Source: Vanessa cardui (taxonomy: Eukaryota; Arthropoda; Insecta; Lepidoptera; Nymphalidae). Taken from it: a stretch of DNA of 64,000 bases. The stretch's first letter is position 1, and every line of letters begins with the position of its first letter. The DNA is taken from the NCBI RefSeq assembly GCF_905220365.1, contig NC_061138.1, positions 10,369,814 to 10,433,813 on the forward strand, in the 5' to 3' direction. Shown piece by piece: positions 47,409-55,967 of this stretch. The notes below the pieces were generated by a model. It saw only the letters and a list, made by a program, of their open reading frames with translations, was not told the origin of the DNA and did not search any database. Position numbers and translations under genes: made by a program.

Positions 47409-49966
47409 GAAAATGTATAAACGTAACTACTTACGTGTAATTTGTCCGTAATTCTGCAACATTTCTGCGATATATCATCATAGTTATACTTAATAGTTTA
47501 ATACTAAAATAAACGTCGAGCTCAATACCTAATATGGTCTACTATATTCCAATCCTATCAGATATGTACAATTCAGTATGAGATGTGAATCGTAATACCG
47601 TAACTGTCCCTGTGATTGTTTCTAAGAATACAGAACGCAAGTCGTGTTAATATTTCGGCCCGCGGCATTGCTCACGATTTAAGATTCTTGGATCTTGATC
47701 ACTGAGTTCATAGAAATATGATCAAGTTTTCAAACCTTGTGTTCAAAGGTTTATCTAATTGCAGGAAAAAATGTTACGACGTGAAACATATCGTAATAAT
47801 ATAATGGGAATCGAAGTAATTAGTTTCATAACGATGGCGAATGTTTTTGTTCCTAAGGCTATTATTAAAAAAAAATATTTTTTTTCAAATATGGATCCGA
47901 AAATATACATGTAACAGTTAAAACAAAACAATCAAACGTGAGATTCATTTGCATTCGGTATACCGTCAAGAAATTTTAGGGCGCGGCCGGCGGTTTCAAA
48001 ATTGTGAGTTGCGATCAAACAGCACTTTCCCTTCGATTGTCCAAAGAAGCAAGCACTTTACATCAAAAACTAAACCTTATTATAAACATTTTAGAGTTCT
48101 AAATTGGTTAGAAATATAATGTAAACGTCGTCAGCGTGTCACACGACTTTTCCCACGGCGGTCTTCCGTGGATAGCTCTTATCTGAATGCACTTAACAAA
48201 CAAAATTACATTCTGTTATTTACAATCTAGAGTTGAAATTTGTTTGATCGCGTTTGTTTGCGGTTTTCATAGTGGTCATTTCTCGAAGTAGAGAAGCTCT
48301 AGGTCCCGTATATGGGCGTATGTAATTAATGGTTTGCAGTGTTGCGCACTGGCATTTTATGCATCGTTGCATGAGAAATCTTCTATGGAAACTGTCACTT
48401 CTCATTATGAAAAAGTTGTTAAGGGCTTTGTTTAGATATGCTTGTCCTTACGTATATGTAAACTTGTTCTAAATATTGCCTTTCGAATCATCGCTTACCA
48501 AAACAAGGAGAGTCGATAGACTAGTTCGTGTTTTAAAAGATTTATTTCTATTCGCGATAAATAAAGAAGGCTCATTTCATTTGCGTACAAAAACATTGAA
48601 TTACTTACTTAGAAAAGTATACGCTACAGTATGAAGTTATTTGTGGTTGACTCAGCTATGTATATAAAAACGAAAGCCATTCAACAAGTCGGTGTATAGT
48701 TGGGATATGTAACTAGTTTTACTATGATACTATTTTAATGAACTAAGTATTAATATAACGTTAGACGTGTCTGTATGTAGAATAAATTTTTACCATCTTA
48801 TTTTTAGGCCAGTATAATTTCAAACGTGTCTTGTTTACAAAAAAAACATCATAATATGTTCTGTTTCCAAGTACTATGTAATATAGATGTGTTCTTCTTC
48901 GAAGACGAGCCTCACCACACTCATAAGGTCATAAGATGCCTTAGTAAGCATGAGTTGACCCAAAAAAAAGCAGCTAAAAAATCTAAGTTAGATTATATTA
49001 CTGATTCTTGATAGTAATTTCTGAGTCATCCACACGTCTTGGGTGAACAGATTCATTCATGATTTCACAGTCAACAGTCCCCAGTCCCAGTTCCAAGACT
49101 GGTCACGGCCTCATTTTCTAAAGTAAGCATAGATTTTATTCTTCATCCCATAATTCATTTCGTGATTAAGTAAAACTGTAAGAAAACCAGCCTCGGATGA
49201 AATCGTGTCACAGGTGCATTACATAAAAAACCTCTTTTGTTAATAGTAGCCCTCTGTCAGCATTTGCTCATATACTGGCTGATTTTTTTATTTTTATTTT
49301 TGGAATATATTGACACCGGACAGCAAACTTTGTCGATTTATAATGATTATATGGTAAAAATTCGCAAGCAGACATTATATGGCGATTAGGGCACACAAAA
49401 TCACAGAGCCCTTTAATGAGAAAGGTATCATCAAGAACATGTAAATGTATTTTTAAACATCGTAAACAGCAGAAACAAATTGTTAGCTTCTCTTAATGCA
49501 TCGTAAAAGTACCCTTAAAAAGTCAATTAAACAATTATGATGAAATTTTAAACGTAATAAAACTCCGAGCGATCAATCACGGTTTACACTCGGTCATAAA
49601 ATATATAAATGCAATACATTAAGGGCAGTTTAAACCCAATAAGTGGTATTAAAGACCTCTTAGGCGTGTGCACACCGGACTGACGTTGACGCAGTAATCC
49701 GTGGTTATTGAGTGTGTACCCCGCCGATACAGTGATTGATAAACTGTGTTTACAAATACTTTAGAGTGCTTTGAAATATCTATTGATCGTGAAATCTATC
49801 AGTTTATTCGTTTCGAGTTTAATATGTTGTTTGTAATGCGTTTCATATTTCGTTTATTTTTTAAGAACCGTAGTACCCTATTTTAAATATATTTAAGTAA
49901 AACCTGTACAGCCATGTTTATTTGTTTTATTAGCCAATATTATGGATATTCGAAAAAGTTTTAAAC
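47409..49966. other. Unique DNA with GC-richer islands
   Basis: Islands at 47620-47720, 47970-48060 (contains GCGCGGCCGGCGG) and 48120-48420. No recognised exon. The frame at 48220-48405 has an ATG but no domain. Confidence 0.45.
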
Positions 49967-50191
49967 CTATTTATAAAGGTCTTCAAGATCCTCGTACATC
50001 GCACGTATGGCTGTCTGCAATGTGGGCTCTATGCTAGGTGTCCCACTATTTGATATACTTATGCTAATTATCGACGCGTCGTCTTGCTGCATATGCAATG
50101 CGCATGCGCAACGGACATCGTACCACGATCTTTGTTTGGTAGCGTATTGACAATGTACCAATGCAGTACCGTTGTCAATTCGGTAGTTCAT
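49967..50191 (-). CDS. Unassigned 74-codon open frame overlapping a palindrome cluster
   Basis: Starts at a true ATG in an A-rich context (AAATGA) directly preceded by an in-frame TAA, and ends before AATAAA-like signals about 45 bases downstream. The product is mixed in composition, with four Cys, a Ser/Ile-rich centre and an acidic C-terminus (MYEDLEDLYK). I recognise no domain, signal peptide or membrane segment. GC is clearly higher than in flanking DNA, which alone makes a chance frame of this size likelier. Three perfect palindromes sit inside it, so this may be regulatory rather than coding DNA. No intron signals or partner exons were identified. Confidence 0.13.
   Translation of the reverse strand: MNYRIDNGTALVHCQYATKQRSWYDVRCACALHMQQDDASIISISISNSGTPSIEPTLQTAIRAMYEDLEDLYK
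50072..50110. promoter_or_regulatory. Three adjacent perfect palindromes including an NRF1/EWG site
   Basis: CGACGCGTCG (50072-50081), TGCATATGCA (50088-50097) and TGCGCATGCGCA (50099-50110). The last is the full consensus of NRF1 and its insect homologue Erect wing. Confidence 0.35.
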
Positions 50192-51095
50192 TTAAGAGTA
50201 CCAAAGAACATGCAGTTTTATTAAAAACTTGATTCATGCCCCGTTTTATGGAATCGCTAATATTCCTATTCACCCCTCCAATTAAGCTTAAAGCTTGTGC
50301 TAGGAGTGGGGACGGCATTAGTTTACACTTGGCCGGGCTCGAACCTGCGACTTTTTACATCGTTACTGTCTCGTGAACATGTGCTATTGATGTTCCTTTG
50401 TTATGAAAATCGGTCAAATTTAAAATTCGAATAAACACATGTACTGTTAGAGGTTATCACTAGTAGAACAAAAGGTTAATTTGTCTCTATTATTAACGAC
50501 GATCAAGATTATTAAAACTATGTACACGTCAACATTGTACATAAAATGCATTTGTACGCAGTGAGTGAAGCAGGTTTCTGATAAAACTTGCACTTGTATT
50601 GAGTTAAACACAGTGCAAAATTATTTAAAATTGTTCCCTACCTGCTGAACGATATTAGCCCTTATTCATACGTAATAAGGTGTCATTTAGTTATTCGTGA
50701 GTGCGTGCATCGAATTCGTGTTCGTCTACAAAAAATCAGGTCATCGCTCGCAAGTTGTCCGATATAATAATGATGAATGACCTCACACGTCCTCTTTGTG
50801 CATGTAAGGATGCGGTCTGAGTTATCGCGGATATTAATCGATTATTTTATTGACTGTAAATTATCAATTAGTATCATTTAAAGTAATGTTACGAGTATCA
50901 TGTGTTGGATATGAATGATAACTAAGTTTATTTATGTTGGCGTCTTTATTTTTCTACCAACAGACCACGACTTCCGATATTACACGAACACGTTTAAACT
51001 TAATACGGGGCTATATTTCTAAAATTGAAATAAAAATATATCTCATTCGTTTGAATATATATAGTTGGTGATAGAGATTCGCCAAGCTCCAAATA
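50192..51095. other. Unique non-coding DNA
   Basis: Moderate GC to about 50350, AT-rich afterwards. Nothing identified. Confidence 0.5.
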
Positions 51096-51290
51096 GGTAT
51101 CACCTTTTTACACATATTCTACTGTCAAACAGCAATACTTAGTGTGTTCGTCTGGGTAGTGTAACTAAAGATGCAAGAGATATAACTTCTTAAAATTGTT
51201 GGCATATTGGGGACGCAAGGGTTGGTCAATATTTTTGATCACCAATATTTGATTAAATGACTTGGACTGTGGCGACCAATAACCCTTCGA
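51096..51290 (+). repeat. Family C repeat, strongly diverged
   Basis: Retains ctactgtcaaacagcaatac, gtgtaactaaagatgcaag and actgtggcgaccaat. Confidence 0.65.
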
Positions 51291-51983
51291 ACTCCCATCT
51301 ATTTTCATGAATAATAAACGTTAATTAAAAACAAAAATCGCTACCCGCCAACGCCCATACGATCGAAATAAATGCAATTTCAAATTCATTCACATTAGCG
51401 ATCTGATATCGTTATCGCGAACAGTAGCGGTTTTGACAAATGATAGCCAGTTCAAATCTACCGTCGCATCTTCACGGTACCACATGGGGGTGGGCACTTA
51501 ATTACTGCCGGATGTCGTTAGTAAAACGCATTGCGTACCACCGCATTCATTAGCTTAGCTCATGTAATTTGTTCATAATATTTTATGTTGCGAACGAGTT
51601 ATTAATTATCGTAAAATAGCGCTGTGTTAGGTTAGGCTTTCTCTTTATGTTTCCTGACTGCGTCTACAAAGCTCGTTTTGCATTTGATTCCGAAACTATG
51701 AATATTAGGAACGGTATCCACTTAAACATTTGTACTTTCAAAACACTTCTTCGTCCAAGCCTTTGTTGTTAAGATTTTGATTATGAAAACCGTAAAACCT
51801 TCTTAGACGATACGTAATAGCTTTGCTAATGTTGTTTAATAGTTTTTGTATGATTATCAAACATATTATTTCAATTCTTTCAAGTGCAGCGGATATTATC
51901 TATAGATCCAGATCCTAACCGGATTTTTGTTGTTCTTTTAAAAGCCCTGCAATGACTTTCTTCCCATGAATTCTCCGCTCGTG

Positions 51984-51996
51984 CCCCCCCCCCCCC
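51984..51996. repeat. Homopolymer of 13 C flanked by complementary pentamers
   Basis: CGTGC precedes and GCACG follows the C run, giving complementary arms around a G4-unlike poly(C)/poly(G) tract. The only long C run in the window. Confidence 0.85.
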
Positions 51997-52023
51997 GCAC
52001 GTCTCACTAACGAGTACGACAGC

Positions 52024-52032
52024 TCAAGGTCA
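52024..52032 (+). promoter_or_regulatory. FTZ-F1-type nuclear receptor half-site
   Basis: TCAAGGTCA is a perfect match to the monomer site of FTZ-F1 (NR5A). A single 9-base match is weak evidence. Confidence 0.15.
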
Positions 52033-52193
52033 TTCCGGCTGTCATTGCTCTTAAGACCTCGTGTCAATAGCTTAGCTTGTTTTGAGGATAATATCAAACG
52101 TACACGTACATACATCACGATGTTTTCATTATCGTATTGAACAACAACAGAAACATATATGAAAAATTAGTTATCATGGTTCACAGTGACTGC

Positions 52194-52262
52194 TATCCCA
52201 CTGCTGGGAAAGGGCCGGCCAAATCCCCTCAAGGAGAAAGTCTTACTCCAACATACTACTCA
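52194..52262 (-). repeat. Diverged SINE family A tail fragment
   Basis: The block tcccactgctggg followed by a changed AAGGGCC...TCAAGGAGAA stretch matches the complement of the family's last 70 bases. Confidence 0.6.
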
Positions 52263-52703
52263 ATTCGAAATTTAATGACAGATTAGATTTTGCCGTTATG
52301 TGTCTATTTATTAGAATATTAATTATAATAAAAAAATGAAATAACTCATGTACAGATACAGTTACTTTCTATTTTATTTAAAGATATATATCGTGGGAAT
52401 GTTGTATAATTTAAAATCGATTGATTTTTTTATTTTTATTTGGCTTACTCTTGAATTTCAAGGGGGAAATGGTAATGTAGCTCATAATAAAATTGGCAGA
52501 GTGCTATTAATTAGTACAGTAGTATTTATTGATTTTTTATAATTATTTATAGCTCCGTAACTTTCAAATTTATTTTCATACTGTTTACTTTTGAAGCATT
52601 TTCGTGGATTTATATTTTGATTGATTATTTGTTGTTTTCTGTCCTAAATTTGCAGCTTCTTTAATTCGTTCTCCATTTTTTAATGTATTGTTCGAATTTT
52701 TTG

Positions 52704-52922
52704 CTTGGTGGTAGGGCTTCGTGCAAGGCCATCTGGATATCATCTGGACTCATAATGTATTCTACTGCCAAACAGCGATACAGTGATACATATTGTAGAG
52801 AGTGAGCCAGTGTAACTACTGACACAATGAACATAACATCTTAATTTCCAAAGTTGTTGACGCCCTAATGATATGAGGAATGGCTTGGTCAAGTGACTTA
52901 ATTGACAGTACATCTGCCTATG
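52704..52922 (+). repeat. Family C repeat, diverged
   Basis: The 5' start (ggtagggcttcgtgcaagg) and tgagccagtgtaactactg are clear; the 3' third has decayed. Confidence 0.75.
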
Positions 52923-54419
52923 ACATAAAAAAAATGAAAATGTTACGAAAGAAAGTTATTAAAATTTCGATTTAAACCATCGTACTAAAATAGTAAATAC
53001 AGATAATAGGTATGTCTAAGTACCCGCCGTGACGAAATACTTGATGCGATGTTTCTTTTAAGTCTAAACGACCGTGGCGCCATTCGCAGTGGAATCTTAA
53101 CGAATTTCCAACTTGAAGACTCATTTAATGCACTCAGACGGCTATGCTATTTATAATGAACCTCTTATTTACTGTTAGTTTAAAGGTTTTCGACTTAACT
53201 ATATTTGAATATCTTTCTTTCCGAGAAAACTATTTATCTCTTACTACGTTTACTTCGGTTAATTTTCTAATAATTTTTAATATTGACTTATAAAGGCTAT
53301 CTATTTGGATTCCGTCTTAATAATTTAAGAATCTCTTGAAATTCACATGATTCATTCAGTATATCTATTGAATAATAATATTTATTACATCCACATAGCG
53401 ATAGCTTTAGTGATTGTATTTATCACCAGATAGAGAATCGAAATTGCGATGCAATAAGATAATGCTACTAACATTCTTAATACTATACAACCCGGCTATA
53501 AATATCCGGTAGTAAAGTATCTTGTCTTTTTTGTCGTTATTTTAATTTACATGCTTATATTCTTTATTTATCTAGTATTTTTATTATGCCTTATCACACA
53601 CCAATACTTATAAAAGTTACACGAGTTACAAGCGACCTAATCACTAAAGCAGAGATCTTTAGAAATTTTGGTACATTGTAAAATAAGATGACTTTTTATT
53701 ATAAATTTCATATATGTCATTATTCTCCAGCCCTTATCCCAATTTTATTTGGGGTTGGCGCAGCATGTCTTCTTTCACACTTCTCTGTCTGACAATTCAT
53801 AAGTAACATTATTTCTAGCCATATCGTCCTCCATACACATTATTATACAGGCGAATATGTAATATACTATATTCATAAATGCGAGTATATGCTATACGAG
53901 TAATATAAATCATTCCAGTATAATATTCAATTCAAGTCACGTGGACAAAGATCCTTATGCCACTTATTATATGGTTTGGTTGTGTTTCAACCTGCTCCGT
54001 GAATAATTGTCTTGTGGTATTAATTCCTTTCCTTCCTAATTATCATCGGTTGAAAATTTATATCGGTATTAGCGGTATAAATATAGGTAGATGATCTGTC
54101 ATCTGACGTTTAACAGAGTGGACCTATATCGTGAGCTCCCGATAATTTAATTACAAAACCATTAAATAACAAGCCTAATTGAAGCAAACGTACTTTTTGC
54201 AAAAAGTGTGGACGCATTGAAGTGTAGTGCATATACATTTTTCCATCTACATTTATAAATACACTGTTAAATCAGTAAATAATTATTGAGTGTGATAGTT
54301 AATAAAAAATAAAGTGGGTAGTGGAAAACAACTCATAAAGTAATAATCAACGCTCTTTGTTTCAATAATTCACAAGCATAAACTGAACCACTAATTTGAC
54401 ACATATCATTAATATACTG
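52923..54419. other. Upstream flank of the CR1-like element
   Basis: AT-rich DNA containing only the RTE remnant at 53.72 kb. No gene seen. Confidence 0.5.
53716..53800 (-). repeat. RTE-type LINE remnant, short 3' end
   Basis: The complement gives KKTCCANPK then TAA, followed by AATTGGGATAAGGGC. This is the same 3' end as the 30.9 kb fragment, with an in-frame TGA a few codons upstream. Non-functional. Confidence 0.72.
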
Positions 54420-54578
54420 TTGGAATAGTGGTGTTAGTACCTGCCTATACCCAGAACAGCTATCGGAACCAAGATCGATTCTCACCGCGGGCGAAGAACT
54501 TTTTCCATCACTATTTCATTTTAACTACAATAAAATTAATTTATAACAAGTAAAATAAATAAAATAAATAGTAACATA

Positions 54579-55616
54579 ATGGTTGGAACGTGTGAAGCAT
54601 GCCAAGCCCACATCAGCGTTACAATGAAACGTATAAAATGCAGTCAGTGCGGTCGCATATATCATTCTGAGTGCGTAAGGTTTAGCGGAGACTCGGTATC
54701 TGCAAGAACCCAATGGAAATGCCCAAAATGTGTAGCGACCGTCCGTAAAGGCGGAGACAATAGTAACACACCGGTACGAATCGAAAAATCAAGTAAACCC
54801 CAGCGCTCAGTCGACACCGATCCCATTTCCATTGCACCAGAGCATGATGTACACGCGGTTCTACCGGATCACGTGAATTTAATCAACCGTTTCGAAGGAG
54901 TTCTCGACGCTAAACTTAAAAGGATTAAACATGAAATCGTAGAAGAACTAAAGGATACTATCATCACAGAAATAAAAAGTGAAATAATTTCGTTGTCTTC
55001 GGAATTCTCTCAACTGCAAACCTCCTACTGTCAACTTCAAACTGAAAATGACAGTCTAAAAAACGAAGTAAGCGTGCTCCATAAACAAATTTCTCTCTGC
55101 GAAGATCAGTTATCAGAATTACGTTCTCAATTTGGTAAGCAACAACAACAGGCAAGAATTAATAACCTAGAAATTGTAGGACTGCCACAAACGAACAGTG
55201 AAAATACAACTGATCTTATAAGAAACATCGCTAAATACGCTGGGGTTGGATTAAACCACGACGACATCGAATTTGCGCACCGAATCCAGCCGCAAAAACC
55301 CATAGCCGGACGACCAAAATCTATTGTAGTCAAACTAAAAGACAGGTTGTGTAAGGATAAAATACTCTCAGGACTGAAAAGGAAGAAAGGCATTTGCACA
55401 AAGGACATAGGTATTGAAGGCGCAGAAAAGAGATTTTTCGTCAATGAACATCTAACCCCTGAAAACAAACAATTACTAAAAACAATTAAAACAGCGGCAC
55501 GTGAAAAAGCTTACAAGTTTGTTTGGGTTAGAAACTGCAATATTTTTTTAAGGAAAAACGAAGAGTCACCAGCATTAAGTATACGCTCAGAGAAAGACTT
55601 AGACAAGATAAAATAA
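54579..55616 (+). CDS. Retrotransposon ORF1 protein: PHD-type zinc finger, coiled coil, FP-like C-terminal domain
   Basis: 345 residues from a true ATG in an A-rich context. Residues 5-51 carry Cys5, Cys8, Cys21, Cys24, His29, Cys32, Cys48 and Cys51, the C4HC3 spacing of a PHD finger. Residues about 95-185 are rich in heptad-like Leu/Ile with Glu and Lys and probably form a coiled coil for oligomerisation. Residues about 190-345 resemble the C-terminal domain shared by insect LINE ORF1 proteins and the baculovirus FP protein (motifs VNEHLTPENK and YKFVWVRN). By family analogy it packages element RNA and acts as a nucleic-acid chaperone. It ends in tandem TAA codons, with ORF2 about 350 bases downstream. 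The frame is intact. Domain calls were made by eye. Confidence 0.85.
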   Translation: MVGTCEACQAHISVTMKRIKCSQCGRIYHSECVRFSGDSVSARTQWKCPKCVATVRKGGDNSNTPVRIEKSSKPQRSVDTDPISIAPEHDVHAVLPDHVNLINRFEGVLDAKLKRIKHEIVEELKDTIITEIKSEIISLSSEFSQLQTSYCQLQTENDSLKNEVSVLHKQISLCEDQLSELRSQFGKQQQQARINNLEIVGLPQTNSENTTDLIRNIAKYAGVGLNHDDIEFAHRIQPQKPIAGRPKSIVVKLKDRLCKDKILSGLKRKKGICTKDIGIEGAEKRFFVNEHLTPENKQLLKTIKTAAREKAYKFVWVRNCNIFLRKNEESPALSIRSEKDLDKIK

Positions 55617-55967
55617 TAATTGATCTTACATTGCCATTATTTCTTTATTCTACTACGGATTTCACTGTAAATATTATTAAATTGTTGACGTCTTTATATA
55701 TGTTCTGGAAATATTCACAATACACGCACTACATACACATCTATCATTCACCTAAATACTCATATAGCAAATTCCATGCATTTAAACGACGATACACAAA
55801 CTTAAATAAACAAAACAGTAACTCTGCCATACCAATATCATTCCAATTCTCATACAGTACATTGGTACAGTGTTACGGAATCTGTCAAAAACTACACACT
55901 ATTAAATTTAATAAAATATGTCAGCTTAATATTATGGAACCTATTACGGATACTATCAGGCGCTAAT
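55617..55967 (+). other. ORF1-ORF2 linker of the CR1-like element
   Basis: About 350 AT-rich bases join the two element frames. A frame without recognisable domain runs 55631-55966, but its first codon is TTG and its composition is low-complexity Tyr/Ser/Ile. Its ATG at 55934 is the best placed candidate for the original ORF2 start, about 50 bases before the endonuclease and one frame off. Confidence 0.6.

Larger units (their letters stand above)
51291..52193. other. Unique DNA with C13 tract
   Basis: GC-richer at 51340-51560 and 51900-52110. The minus-strand frame at 51915-52118 crosses the C run and has no domain. Confidence 0.45.

Noticed and set aside
51915..52118. 67-codon minus-strand frame
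   Set aside because: It is read through the C13 tract (poly-Gly) and has no recognisable domain.
55631..55966. Possible third retrotransposon gene between ORF1 and ORF2
   Set aside because: Begins with TTG, has no domain and low-complexity composition; treated as linker containing a candidate ORF2 start.
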